A stretch of DNA of 64,000 nt from Eutrigla gurnardus (Eukaryota > Chordata > Actinopteri > Perciformes > Triglidae), in NCBI GenBank assembly GCA_963514095.1, contig OY741271.1, positions 23,820,119-23,884,118 on the forward strand. The letters run 5' to 3'. Within the stretch, counting starts at the first letter, position 1, and the number at the start of each line of letters is the position of its first letter. A program made the position numbers and the translations under genes. The notes under the pieces were generated by a model. That model was given only the letters and a program-made list of their open reading frames with translations, was not told where the DNA came from and made no database searches. Shown piece by piece: positions 26,230 to 39,558 of the stretch.

Positions 26230-28561
26230 AATGAGCAGCTATCTGGTCATTAATATACTCTAAACTGTTCACTCCATCAACCTAAAGCTTAGCTCTTCCC
26301 ACAGCGTCCCCCCCACCCCCCCCCCCCCAAAAAAAAAACCCACCATAGTAATCTGAACTTCTGCAGACAATCAAGACATAACTCATCAACCCATCTTTAT
26401 TATAGAACAACTTGCCAGACGTACTGAACTTTAAACTCTGCCAACTAAGGATTCTTCCCCACCTGCACAATGACCTCATCCAGCTGGAAGCCACAAAAAA
26501 AAATACTTTGCTTTGAACCTTCCGTCCAAGTCTTATTCTGTTTTAAGGCCGGTAGACGTGAGCAAACACGTACCCTCAAGTACAATCCATTAGATCTCCG
26601 GGGGACCACTGGTTATAAACCTGGAGTCAGCTTTACCACACAGGTCCTCTTTCTAATACTTAATGTCTCTCCACATTAACATCAAATGCCTCTTTTTGCG
26701 TCGATTGTGTACATTTTTAAGTTCTCCACTAATCACCCACAGAAAGCCACCCACTAAGCACTGCCAAGCACCCTGATGCCACCCTTTTCTAATCCATTTA
26801 AGAGACACAATTACAGACACCCTGCTGCAAACTTATCTCCACGAGTTAAAGGTCCTCCTTCCCCCGAGCCTCGACTTTCATCCACGGCCACGTTTCTCAT
26901 ACTGTACAAAACGTAAGAGTGTGAGGCAGGCTGCTCATGTTAAACGCCTGTGTAGGATTCTCCTGGCCATAGGGGGGCTTTTCTGCCCACTCCATCAGAC
27001 AAGTGTGGTATTCATGCAGGAGGTGAGTTGCATGCTGGGACGGGCAATCCGGGCCAATGGCTTTTGGACTGGGTGACACAAAGATCTCTTTTAAAGCTCC
27101 CCTCCTACATCCAGAATGGACTTTATGTTTTGCAGAAACAGTAAAAAGGCTGACATTTTTCCGCATTCATTAGTGCCCGCGCCCTTTATGTCTCCTGATA
27201 GATTTATTCCTTTTTTATGAATGCGAGCGCTCTGTGGCGACTGAGCTCAGTTATTTCTGTGGAGGTACAATGCACACATTGGCCTCTTGGAGATGACATA
27301 GGCCGAATGACGTCCCCGTTATGAGATTATTATCTGGGACAAAGCGTTTCCACTTCTCTAATATCTCGGAAAAGGGGTTGAATAAACACGCAGCTACAAT
27401 ATCTGGAGTCACAGCATAATAATGTTGCTTAAAAGCTGATGCACTTCTATTACACATCCAAAATGGAGAAGAAATACTGTGAGAATGTGCTGCACCGGGG
27501 GAAGGGAGGGACGTTGTCACACACAACGACCCACATGTCCAATTTTGGGATGAGAAATTAGAGGGTAGGATGGGAGCCGGTTTGCTGCTCAGCTCTGGGC
27601 TTTGCAGACATATGGTAATAATCTGAAGCAGCTTTGACCACGCGGCTTCCCTTTTAATGAAGAGAGCAGTCGTGCAGCATGAGAACTGGGCTGCGAACGC
27701 GAGGGCCAATTTCCACCTACTGCCGAAAACAAAGAGGGCAGCGAAGGAGGTATTAGACGGCCTCGCTTTCATCATCATCCATGAGATCACCTTTTTAATA
27801 AAAAGGAAGGCCAGAAAGTACCCGCCTCCATTATGGCACCGACATTGACATTGGCAGTTTGATATGATCTCACGAGAAAAAGCTATTTAGCTCATGGAAA
27901 GAAATATTACATTTAAAAATGGACTATTTACAATCAAAACACCAACACACATCTGGCAGCTGTGTGCTGGCACAGGGTCCATTTTCTGACATGGTTTAGT
28001 TCCGTTAAATTATTGAAATGCGAAAGTCTAATAATCACAACCAGGATGTAGACATGGACTGTGTATAAGAAGCCTCGAACTCTAGACTCTAAACTTTAGA
28101 CTGGCCAGTGGTGAACAACGTTAGCTTTCTTTCGCTAGCTGACTTTTTTGCAACCAGAGATGTCGCCCCCTGATGGTCAGTAGACAGAATGCAATGTTAA
28201 AGGCACTTCAGCATTGGCTTCACTTTTCAAAACCAGGAGGTTGCCGCCTGGATGTAGGTGACTTTTTCCGACACTGATGATATATCGTAATTATATTATT
28301 TTGTTACAGTTTCTCCCCTCTTAAATGAGCACGCCAACTACTTTCATAGAGTTTGACTGATTAAAGTTAAGAAAATTCAATATTCTGACTTCCAATCCAT
28401 TGTATGGTTGGGCTTCCAGAACACAGGATCCTACACACACAATGCAACTCTGTCTTCCTCCCATCCAAAGAAGACTTAGAAGTAGTACCCCTCATGACAT
28501 TCAATATCTGAGATTATAAGATAACTTAGATCATTATATCAGATAATATAAGATCCAGGAA

Positions 28562-28756
28562 ACTAAAGGAATAGTTCTACATTTTGGGAAATAAATGTGT
28601 TTATTGTACCAAGAGTTTGATGAGAAGATTGATACCAACCTCACTTCTGTGCGCACATAGATGGGAGTGAGACATGGCTAGACAGTAGAATCAAACTTAG
28701 TCATCTAACTCTTGGCAAGAAAGTCAATGAACATATTTCCCAAAAATTATTCTTAA
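28562..28756. repeat. Fold-back repeat, short copy of the 18.9-kb family
   Basis: Left end AAAGGAATAGTTCTACATTT and GGGAAATAAATG mirror the right end CATATTTCCCAAAAATTATTCTT (given here as separate words). AGAGTTTGATGAGAAGATTG mirrors AATCAAACTTAGTCATCTAACTCT. The central TAGCTTAGC core of the longer family is missing, so this is an internally deleted copy. Confidence 0.8.
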
Positions 28757-29337
28757 TATAGCATATTGCCAGTAAACAGACGTCAAAATTGAAATATGTT
28801 TTTTTTTTTTAATTGCTTTTTATTGCAAATTTCCGACATGGAACATCACTATAACAAAAAAACAAAAAGTTGGCTCAACTACCTTTAATTTAGTGTCAGA
28901 CAGGAATAGTACACGGCGTGCCGAGTCTGAATGAACTGGCTCCTCAATAAAACAACACACTCACTAAAGTATTAATGGCGTGTCGAGAGAAGAGTGTGCG
29001 AGCTGGTGCGGTGCGACTGTAAATGAGCCTGTCGGAGTGTGTGTGTGTGTGTGTGTGTGCCCGTGAGGGGAGAAAGGCAGAGTGTTGACAGAGGGAGTGC
29101 AGTTGAAGGCTCGTGCCCATGTGGAGGAGGCTCGGGGTTATATTTAGCGAGGTGGCCCATCAAACGGGTGGGGGGGGGGTTAACCCTTCCTCCGGCAAAA
29201 ACCTGCAAGACTCCGAGAACTTTAAGACTTCATTTCCATGAAGGAGACACTCTAAAACGTGTCCCAGCCGTCTCAGGTACAGAGAGTTTTAGCTCCAATC
29301 GCCTGCAGAACTCCAGCTGGCTGCTAACGACGCCAAG

Positions 29338-29720
29338 ACACATCCATGCTAGCAAGCTAACACTCACAATGCTGATGTTAGCGTGCTGATGTTGAACAGG
29401 TCGATGTCTGGTTTTTGAGTATTCGTTTGAGACATTTGGGATTGTGTCATTTGACTTTGATTTGACCTGAAAATAATAATCTGCAGATCTGTGAAGGAAG
29501 TCAGGCACAATATTTAATACCATTTTAATACCCGTTTATGGTTGCAGGTCAACCATCTTTATGAGTTTGTTGATCGTCACTAAACACAAATATTAGTTTA
29601 GCAGACAATGTATAGGAGAAGTTGATGATGACGGTAAATTAATCCCCAAAATGACTACAGTTCATCCTGTGGGGACCTGAATAATGTGCATCGGATTGCA
29701 TGAAAGCTCCTCCACAAGTT
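29338..29720 (+). repeat. GCTAAC-type fish repeat, diverged
   Basis: AGCTAACACTCACAATGCTG and GATGTTAGCGTGCTGATGTT at the left match the GCTAAC family, and the right part (TTCATCCTGTGGGGACCTGA) matches its usual later segment. It is interrupted and diverged. Confidence 0.6.
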
Positions 29721-30742
29721 TAAAAGCAGCTTCACGGCTACAACCAGCAACAACAATTGTAACACATCCTTTTAATGAAAACGTCTACATGAAGCATCAG
29801 AAAGTGGCTGCGAGAGAGGAGGCGGAGCCACCGAGTGAATTACTACGAGGCATCGTGTAATTTAACTGTCCGTCCTGAAACCAGCGGGGACAAACAACCG
29901 CTCTCCGACTTGTTGATGGGAATAATCCCATAATTGGAACAATCTGGCTAAGATTGCAGTGGGGGGCTGCCGTTGAGAAGCCAATAACAGAGTCGACGGG
30001 AATCAAAAACACTTATTCTCTAAAAGTACAGTTATTGTCGCGTGGAGGGCTCCGATACGCATAAACAGCTATTTAGCCGGCGTTGAGGTTATGGATGCGG
30101 AAGGGACATTTATGTTTAACTTAGAGAAGGTGTGTGACCTCGACGTAGCCCCTCTAAGTATCTGCTGCAGGCTATGACTCACCGTTGGTCTATTTACAAC
30201 ATACAAGGTGATCACATTAGTTGGACTTTAAACCCTGACCAGAGACCAGACACACACGGCTGAACCAGGTTAAATTAGCTCTGTATGCAAATTAAATGAA
30301 AATGCAAAGCAGAGTCCAAAGGTTTGTTCTGTGTGATGATGCAAATCAGCGGAGTAAGACGAGGACGGGGAACAGGCTTAATGTCCCCCCGGGGCAAAAC
30401 AAAAAGAAAAGCCGGTATCTGAAATGTGAACCGAAGAAACATGTCTGATGTTGTGGAGAAATGTCCCGCAAAAAAACGAGCATAACAGCTGCACAAAGTG
30501 CTGCGACTGAGGGTAATGAGAGCCGACGAGTTGCAGCGATGTGTAGAAAAGCTACACCTGTTATATCGGTGTGATATTCACCTGTGCTTAGTGAGCCAAA
30601 GCCACATTAAAGGAGCAGTCCGACATTATGGAGTATGTGTATTTGCCTATCCAGATGAATATACTGAGATTTTATATATTCTTCTTTTTCAAAATGCATC
30701 CATGCGTCTGGTGGTTGTACCTGAACTGAAAAAGGGCATTTT

Positions 30743-30782
30743 TTCCTGTATAACAAAGGTCATGACCTTTGTTATACAGGAA
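30743..30782. repeat. Perfect 40-bp palindrome
   Basis: The 20-base arm 30743-30762 is exactly the reverse complement of 30763-30782, with no spacer. The centre is AGGTCATGACCT, the consensus palindromic response element of thyroid-hormone/retinoid-type nuclear receptors. The outer arms carry GTATAACAAAGG. Symmetry ends at 30742/30783. Confidence 0.95.
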
Positions 30783-31530
30783 GTACAGAACAGAAATGAA
30801 GAGATGTCAGGAAGGAAATGATCCGTCAAACACACGAGGAAGAGGATCAGAGTTATTGCATCAGTGCATGATTTGTTTTCCCATTACAGACATTACATCC
30901 AACCAGAGGAGAAACAAACTGCATTGCCAGGTAGATTAGGATTTACTGTGGTTAGGAGCGTAAATATCATGCTGAATGACTTAAAAAGAACTGTCTAGCA
31001 TATTATAATGGCAGAGAAGTGAAAAAGAGCCTGAAGGGAGAACTTTTCTTTTCTGTTTTTCACTGAAAAAAGGAATTCTATCTGTGATGCAATAAAAACA
31101 TTTTGTATTTTTTAAGTGATTCATATATTTTTTTGAGTTTCAAGCATATTTTTGATAATTATCAAAATATTGCTAGGTTGTTTAGGATAATCATGACATG
31201 ACAAGTTTCTGCAAAACTGCACACGAAGCCGGGATCGTCCTTTTCTGAGTGGTTGGAGAGGAAGAGAGAAAAAAACACAAAAAAACTGACCCCGGAGGTC
31301 CATCAGGAAAAGGCAGAAATGCAAAGAGTGGAAAAGTGAAAGGAAACGAGTACCGGGTGTAACAATGGAGGGACGGTCTGAAGAAGTCAGGTTCAAACGT
31401 TGATCAGTGAGACCAAACACTCCCAAATACTTCCTCAGACCTCTGCAGCTTTTTCCAGATTTAAAACTTCCACAATTTTCCCCCAAAAAAACAAAAAAAA
31501 AACATCCCACTGCAAGATTAACGACTGTTC

Positions 31531-32180
31531 TGGAGCTTTCACTCATACTGCATGACCTTCAGCAGCAGGTGGGAGTTGGCCCAGGTGTCATGGAACTGTA
31601 GATGCTCACATTTTCTTTATGAGCATTTCCTGGCTCAACTCCCATCAGCTGATGAAGGTCATGTGATGTGATAAACTCCAGAGCAGCTACTAAATGGACC
31701 TTGTGGCTGTTTTCTTAACTTTCCTACCAACACGGGAGGAGAAGTCCTTGAAGTTCAATGGAACTTTGAACAATGACAATTACACGTAAACTCCATCTGC
31801 TGATGAAGATAATGTGAGACAACTGAAAGCTCCAGGACAGCTACTAAACGGTCCTTGCGATTCGACTGTATTGTCAAGTGGAGGGCCGGACAAGTTGAAA
31901 GAGAACACTTAAATATTTTTTTTTTTAACAAAACGAGGCTACATGCTGAAGAAGATCATGTGATCTGATTACAAGCTCCAGAACAGCTGCTACACGGATC
32001 TTGCGGCGAGACTTTTTTTTTTTTTTTTTTCCTGAACTGCCGTTTCCAAGGTCAAGATTAAACGTTGAACCTCAGCCTGAAAAGCCAACACGGAGAAGAA
32101 AGAAGCATCTACAGTTCCAATGCCGGCGGGGCAAAGACTCCATCTGCTGATGAAGCTCACCTTACGATACGATCGAACAC
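31531..32180. repeat. Diverged ~150-200-bp repeat array with one inverted unit
   Basis: The phrase CTCCATCTGCTGATGAAG and variants recur at about 31638, 31791, 31941 and 32140. Each is followed by CATGTGAT-like words, then CTCCAGAACAGCTACTAAAC and a CTTGCGG-like word. A further copy at 31531-31585 is in reverse orientation and pairs with 31626-31682 as an inverted repeat of about 55 bp. A poly-T run at 32011-32030 lies inside. Confidence 0.8.
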
Positions 32181-33175
32181 ATCTGGACATCGGATGACGA
32201 AAAACAAAGCGTCGGATGAACAAAACCACAGTCACTAAATGATAGATTTAAGCTCTCTATTCTTTAATGGCGATCAACACTTTTAAAGGTCCCAACAGGA
32301 CATGGAAGTGGCATCAAAAGATTAAGAGCTGAGGTTTCTAGTCTTGTGTTTTTGTTTTTCGGCGGTGGACAGACACCAGACAAGACATCTGGTCCCAGAT
32401 TAGACCAGTGTGTTTAAGACAGGCTTAAGACTCCGGTGGCCTGGAACATTGAAGGGTTCCAGACTCAACCAATTAAGGCTGCTAACTCCGTGCTTACTTC
32501 GCTTACTGTATGAACCCATGAACTGCCGGCGATGCATACATCACACGTGCAGAGATAACTTCAGGTGCGGGTTCTGGAAGAGATCAGCGGGAGGGGACAA
32601 AATATGAATCCGCAACAACGGTTTAGGTTTGTTTTGTTTTTTAAAACCATGCGTGCTTTGGGGGAATTAATTGTGGAGTTGCAGCCCCGGTGAAAGTCAA
32701 AAATATATTAAAAAAAATGTCACTTTGATGTGAATTATGAGCTGGGAAAGAGAGAGAGAGGAGAGCACAGATGGCGAGCCTAGAGGAAGGGAGGGGAGGT
32801 ACAATAAATAGTGTTAGATGCAGATTTACAAGAGCTAATATCTATCATCTGAGTGTGTGCTGAGACCCTTCATCATGAGGGGGGACTTCAGATCAGAGTG
32901 TACTGTCCTCCTCCCAGCCTCCAACTGGGATAATTGCTCAGGTCAGTTGCCAAATCCAGCCATTAACTTTGATGACTGGGGGGGGGGGGGGGGGGGTAGC
33001 ATTAAACAAAGAGTGAGGATCAAAGTCAGCCCCCCCTTTCCTATCTGACTTCTTAAAGCTCGGTGCAGACTAGTGGACTACACAAAGTGTTTCTCTGCAG
33101 CACAAAACATCCAAGGTGACTCCAAGTGCATGAACGGAACAGGAAAAGGGTTCAATTATTAATGTTTTTACTTAC

Positions 33176-33720
33176 TGAGTCGTAATCTGAGACCGAGCCA
33201 GCTCCTTGGTGGCGACTTGTGCAGAACTGAATTCATGGTCCACTTGTTCGGCACCATGGATGCACGCGAGTCCGTCTTGAAGAAGAGGAGGAGGAGGAGG
33301 AGGAGGAACAACACAATCCCCCTGCAGCAACACCAGCAGGGTCCGCGTGCGTGTGTGTAGTCTGGTCTCAACGCTAATCACCCAGTTTTTTTAATTAGCA
33401 CTCTTCTTTACGCCATGACGCGTTTCATCCCCGTTTCCTGCGCTCGCAACTCCTCTAATAGAAAAAAAAAAATACACAAAAAAACGCGTTGAGTTTCTGC
33501 GAGTCGGCGGCGAACACAAAGCTGACTCACATCGCGCTGAAATGCATGTAAAAAGGGAAATCATCCGCCGAAAGTTAGTACGGAACGCGGAGGTGGATGA
33601 GTCCGCGCTAAACTGTAAATAAACCTGTTGCTGTCTGCACGCGCACAAGCGCGCGCGAGATAGAGAGAGAGAGAAAAAAGGAAAATCTCCTCGACGTCCG
33701 TTGGTGAAGCTCGCTCGGTG
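33176..33720 (-). other. plekhg5: Candidate first exon of PLEKHG5 (mostly untranslated)
   Basis: A consensus donor CTCA|GTAAGT lies at 33176 on the minus strand and the sequence upstream of it is GC-rich and promoter-like. One frame is open from an ATG (MVPNKWTMNSVLHKSPPRS) to the donor in phase 1. That could join directly to the exon at 19760, whereas joining to the exon at 26229 would leave this one untranslated. A CTC-rich stretch near 33290 encodes poly-Leu in one frame. The transcription start is not resolved. Confidence 0.4.
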
Positions 33721-33940
33721 GAGGAATGGAGACGAGAAGAAGGAGAAGAAGAAGAGGAGGAAAAAACACCTTCTTCTTTGGTGTTAAAGGAGCAGATCCG
33801 CGGCTGGACTTCCTCCCGGCGGCTTCACGCGACCTGCTGTTGAAGTTGAACGCGTTCCGTCGTCTCGCCGCCCTCGCGGATCAAACCGTCGGCTCTCCAT
33901 TCATTCACACAACCTGGACCCACAAAAGACACTCGATGCA

Positions 33941-33985
<45 letters not shown>

Positions 33986-34015
33986 GAGTGACGTCGTGCG
34001 GCCGCTAGAGGCGCC
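33410..34015. promoter_or_regulatory. GC- and CpG-rich promoter-like region
   Basis: CpG dinucleotides are dense here (for example GAGTCGGCGGCGAAC, GCGCGCGCGAGA, GTCGTCTCGCCGCCCTCGCG), in contrast with the CpG-poor flanks. It lies directly upstream, on the minus strand, of the donor at 33176. No clear TATA box is visible. I infer an unmethylated CpG-island promoter for PLEKHG5. Confidence 0.5.
33943..33980 (+). repeat. (CT)n microsatellite
   Basis: About 19 CT units, read as GA on the minus strand, within the promoter-like region. Confidence 0.95.
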
Positions 34016-34244
34016 AGAGAGACACAAAACAACAACAACAAACCAGACTCCATTCAGCTTCTCTGTGATTTCAGCCAACAGTTATATCTGAATATAGTGG
34101 AGAATAAAAAAGACAACACATTAGTTACTTAATAGGCTACTTCTACTCTGCATTTATTATTTTTTTCAATGTGATAACATTAGTTATTCAAATTAATAAT
34201 AATGAACAAGTAAATTATAATATCTGATTCAGGATTTAGATGGA

Positions 34245-34405
34245 ACTTTATTTATTCCCAGAGGAAATTCACAAGCTACACATCAGATAAAGTACTGATA
34301 ACGTGCCATTCTGAATGATGAGTACTTTTGGCACTAAGTAACGTTATATTTTATACTTCTGCTGGACTTTTCCTTCTAACAGAGTATTTCTACACTCAAA
34401 GTCAG
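34245..34405 (-). repeat. Fish repeat of the AAGTACT family
   Basis: Words such as GAGTACTTTTGGCACTAAGTA and GGACTTTTCCTTCTAACAGAGTATTTC (as separate short words) match in reverse the family seen at 59808-60255 (ACTCTGTTACAAGTAAAGTC). It is degenerate. Confidence 0.65.
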
Positions 34406-37068
34406 CTTCTCGTTTATAACTGCGAAAACGTTATGAGTTGGTTTCGAAATGTGAAATATCAGATTTGTTTAAAAAAGAAAAACCTGTAAAATAAGCAGGG
34501 AAAGCAAATGATAGTACACACTTGATATAATGCTGAAAGACTGAGGCTAAAAATCAGCATACTTACCAGTCGATGACGTCTAATACATGGACATGAAGGA
34601 GCTAATGCTAGTTAGCCCAAGCATAGTTTTATTAAAACATTTTTAAGTGATGTATTCTATAATATTTGGATGGTTAGTATAGAAACAAATACTTGGACAA
34701 GGTAAAGGTTACACGTGTGCTTTAGTGGTCGTATTTTCAAACAGTTTGTTTCACTTTTCTAAGAATAAAGCATTTAAAGATGAGGAATAGCCAATCAAAC
34801 TGTGTCTAACACGAGTTTGCCTGGAGCCTGCTTGAGTGTAAAGCTCCCCAAATAGAGAGAATGAGAGAGAGAGTGGCTATCATTATTCTACATTTTGGTC
34901 AGCCTGGGTTCATGTTTACTTCCTGTCAGCTGATGTCATTCACAAACCCTGTAACGAGGAAACCGCAGCAGAAAATAAACAGAGACACATTGGGAATGTT
35001 TACGTTCGTAACTCTGAAATGCTCTAAACTGTGACCGTAAATAATACATTTAGATAAAGACATTCTCCTCGCCTTAAAATACTGCTTTACTACTGTAGGT
35101 ACTAGGTTTTTATTGCCCGATATGAGACCCCGACTTGAAGAGGGGCCCTGCACATAAAAAATGTGTTCAAAGTAAGAAAATCACGTTACCACACAGCATG
35201 ACTGGGGCTGTACACGATGCATGGAAACGAGGAGATGGGGGGTTGAAAGGGCCCCACAGCTCAGTTTTTGGCACGAGGATCCTGGTGGCATTACTTCATT
35301 TTTGTGTGGTTTCAAACTATATCATGACGGTTTTTTTTAACTGAACGGGGGATTTGAGCAGTTGTAATTGCACACTGCCTCTGGACTGCAACTTTATTGG
35401 GCACAATGTTCTCGCAGGAAACAGATGCACCGTTGGGAGGGAGGACGTAACAAAAGCGTGGCACAGATTATTTGATATGCAAGATTTACGGTTAAAATAG
35501 AGCTACAGATTTGAGATTTCTGCAAGACTTTTACTGGTGGCAGGTGTTCCTTAATGCTTTTCGCTTGGGCTAACTTCATTTGATCTACACGCTCACTTTT
35601 CTTTTTCCATCTTTGATGCCAGGTAACAGCAGGTCATTTTTAAACATTCTACTAATGCATTAAATAAATCCAAAGTATGGAGGAACCACATCTTCCCCTG
35701 AATAATAAAGAATTTAAATAAGTATCCCATGCGTTTCACAGCTGTGTGTTATTTCTGATCATTCACAGTGTCACCTCTCTTTCTCTTTGGTTAGCATGAG
35801 GTCTATGGGGGGGAAAAAAACATCTGACCTGACAAAGCCAAAACAATGACGCTGCCAAAATGTGGCCGTGTTGTGTTTGTGTGTTCCCACCCTCAATAAC
35901 GAGGCGGGGGAACGGCAAACAAAGCAGCGGCGCGAGGGCACAGAGGGGATGTTAAAACAGCCCACTTAACAAATTAGCAATTCTTCCCTGTGTGAGTGGA
36001 TGTTTACCACAAAGTGCTCCTTCCAAGCTCAGATCATTCAAACGTTCAGTCCACATACAGTTACAGGTCGGTCTGATGAGGTTCGTCATTTAGTCTTAAT
36101 TTGCCTTTAAGATCAGTTATAAAACAGAAAGTTATTCAGTATGATAGGCCAGCATGTTGACAGTTTTTATTACTGCCCTCGCAACATTTTCTAAGTGAAC
36201 ATCTGCTGTTGTTCAGAGCAAAATCTCAGCATACATGTGCTGCCCCCTTGTGGTCCAAAAGGTAGAACCAAGAAGTAAAACAGTATAATTTGGATGTTTT
36301 ATATCCCTCAAAAGGCCTGCATAGGAAATCGGAAACACGTTGCAATTACAAAACATATTGAATGACCTACTAGTGCAGGAACACTAGTGTCCCTTTAATA
36401 ACACAATACCAAACGTACAGCAGTTAATGAGCAATAAAAATAGTCTGTAAATCCTCTCACTGACATATAAAGACAACGCTGACAAACACGGCTTCAGATT
36501 CAGAGAAAATGGCACGTGAAAGATTCTTCCTATTGTCTGAATCAGGAACTAAACTGCATACGGTCATAATCTGGTTAAACAACCATTGCCTGGTTGAAGT
36601 CTACATGGATCTATATGTCTATATGACTGTTAAACAAATAACACTGGTCTAAAATAGCACTTGGAATCAAGAAAACCACAAGGTCTGAGCAAAATGCGTT
36701 TCTCATTTAATTTCCGGCAGGATTTTTTGTATTAATTTGCAGCTTTGGAATGACAACGACCCAAAGAAGAGACATCAAACAAGAGCTGTAAGTACAAAGT
36801 GTGATATTATTGTCCATGTGACAGAAAACAGACACTCCTTCACAGCATCATCAAATGTACATACAGTAGGTGGTTGTAAGTCCAGCAGCCTTATCCCCCC
36901 CCCCCCTCAGAGTCTGTGATACCGGCTGTTCTGTCGCACTGAATCTTCAGATTAAAAACAAATGTCAGACTCCAGTTCTGTACATTCAAAGGCCAATCCT
37001 GACTGGTTTGGCAGGAGACACCAGTCAAGAAGGGTAAAGGGCAATAAACTGATGGTTGGCCGAAAATG
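34406..37068. other. Intergenic DNA and NOL9 3' flank
   Basis: No gene was recognised between the PLEKHG5 promoter-like region and the NOL9 stop codon. For NOL9 on the minus strand, possible polyadenylation hexamers are ATTAAA at 36706-36711 and AATAAA at 36166-36171. Neither can be confirmed without transcripts. A C-run lies at 36896-36905. Confidence 0.4.
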
Positions 37069-39471
37069 TCACTGCCTCCCCATTTGACTGGGTCTCGTCA
37101 GTCCCTTGAAATGTCGCAGCTTTCCTGCACCGGTGATATCAAAACTGTAGTCTGTGGTGACGTAGGGCATCTCTCCTTCAATGCCCGGCTAAAACGGAGA
37201 CAAAAAGGTACCGTAAGAAATGATAAAAATATGCGAGGAAAATAATTTAAGTGTATTGTGTTATGAAAGCATAGAGCCGTCTTCTGACCTGTGACGTGAG
37301 GATGCAGGAAGGCAGCAATATCGCCCCCAAGAGGAGACAATTGACCTTACGAAGGATGGAGGGATCTACAGGCGTCAGCAATAAGTACAGACCTCGCGCC
37401 ATGTCGATACCCCGAAGCACACCTGGAATACATCCATGTGTCAATACGCTGAATTTGGACATTTCAATCCAGGAAATGCATATAATAATAACAAGAACAC
37501 ACATTTTTACACATACAGTTATGTCAATACAATGAGGAAGTAGTCAACATACATTCATTTGAGCATTCATACAAAAAGGCCAGACAGGATGCTTACCAAA
37601 GCCCACACATGGGCAGATGGGAGCCTGCGACAGCAGAACTGGGCCTCCCCTGCTTGTGACTTTCTCCTCCAGGCAACAAAGTCCCACCAGGCTGGCGTTG
37701 GCAGCATAAAACATGTGACTGGGAACCACTTCACAATGGATCACACCTAAAGCCACGGCTGTGTGGGGCACCTAAAGGCCAGAGGGAGAATGTGTGGGTA
37801 CTTATTGTAGCTGATTTTTTAAAAAAAAATAAGCTTTTCAAAAGAGCCTCCCCTGCTTTCAGTATTAAGCTCAGCTAATCTGTTACCCGCTGCATATTTC
37901 AGACATCCTCCATCTTCTAATTCCCAAAATATAGAGTATGTGATTCAACATTACTTGTTGTTAATGTCCACCAAGGTCTCCCCATTTTCCTCAAACGATG
38001 AGATTTTTTTTGTTGCCGTTTTCATTCCTCCTGCTCCAAATTTACAAAATGCACGACAGGAATGTTTTTGCTTTATCGTCTGGTTTTTCTTGTGTTGCAA
38101 ATGGGCCACAACATATTGTCTGTGATGCCCGTCAATAGATGATCCTCGAATCTGATTCAAGACCACGACCGCAGCATCACGACTCTCATGTACCTGGTAT
38201 GGGGTGAGGCTGTGTAGAGGTCTGATTGGTCCGGGGTCAGGAGACTGCAGCTGGCTCAGGTAGGCCAGTAATGACAGCTCTCTGTGCTCATTAGTGCGCT
38301 GGTGTTTCCTGTCGAATACAATGCACCCTTAGAAAAGGATGGAATGACAGCGTTTACGTTCCGACACAGGCTGATCGCGGCGCACTTACGCTGTTCCTTG
38401 ACACCCCACTCCTTCAAACTCTGATTGTACGATGAGGTGAGTGTAACCTCCGGGGGGGCTCTGGCTCTCCGTGAGCTCGGCCAGCGCGGTCTGGGCAGGC
38501 GGGTGCGTCTGGCAGCCGTGTGCCGTCCTCAGGAACTCCGGCGTGAGGGCGGGACACTGGGTGATGCCGCTATGTCCGAGCTGGACCACATGCGAGACCG
38601 GGAAGAAGCGGATCATGTCCACGAGCAGCTGAAACCCAAAACCTGTAGACAGCCGCCAAAAAAAAAAAAAGAGAGCACATGTTGACATACTGTTCGCAGT
38701 GAGTATATTTCAAGCTCTTCATATTCTGACAGCGGGTGGCCGGAGCTGACCTTTGACCCAGCCCATGGTGTTGATGATGACGGGAGTCTCTCTGCTCTGG
38801 GGGCGTCGACGCCACAAGGATTTCAGGGATTCCAGGTAGCGGTCTAAGTCCGTCTCGCATGACGAATGACCGTAGTAGATCATGTGATCTGGTGTGTACT
38901 GATGTGTGAAAGGAGGCCCTGAAAAAGAACGCAGCTTAAGTTCACTTATCCCACATGGGGGGAAAAAAAACACATCAGCTCGGCATTAAAAAAAAAAATA
39001 GTGCAACAAATAGTGCCACTCCCATGAAACCGTGTGGTGCATTATCCTCCCATAAGCATACAAGGTGTTAATAAATGAGCTGGGTGGTGGAAGCCAGATT
39101 ACGTGTGAATCAGCGTATATCCCAACGTGTTGAACTATTCATAACACACACAACAACACATAACACGCTTATTAACACCTAATAAAAAAAATGCTGCGAA
39201 CCATGTGTGTTTAATTTAGACCATTTCACGTTCTGAACGTGTCCCGGTTTAATTGCTGTTACCAGTGTACGTGTGAATGACATCAACCGACAGGAAATAA
39301 AGCTGGAAGTCTGTTGCTCACAATCCACAGCATGTTGAAGACTTTAGGACAACGAGAGGATGAAAACGTACCCAGAAGCGGTTCTCTGACAGTCGACAAA
39401 GACAGGCAACCAGCGGGGGTGAACTCCGTTTGACCTAGGTCACCTTCCAGATAATCTACGCCAGCAGTGCT

Positions 39472-39558
<87 letters not shown>

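Larger units (their letters stand above)
26230..33175. other. Intronic or upstream DNA of PLEKHG5
   Basis: Contains fold-back, GCTAAC-type and tandem repeats listed separately. Positions 26900-27860 look like unbroken unique sequence and include a 179-codon minus-strand open frame (27251-27790) with no domain. A conserved non-coding element is the more likely explanation. A C-run next to an A-run lies at 26309-26338. Confidence 0.35.

Noticed and set aside
27251..27790. 179-codon minus-strand frame in the PLEKHG5 region
   Set aside because: Odd composition, no known motif and no matching splice signals. A non-coding conserved element is more likely.
37544..38166. Overlapping short frames between NOL9 exons at 37597 and 38308
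   Set aside because: They are shadows of NOL9 coding exons or intron sequence.
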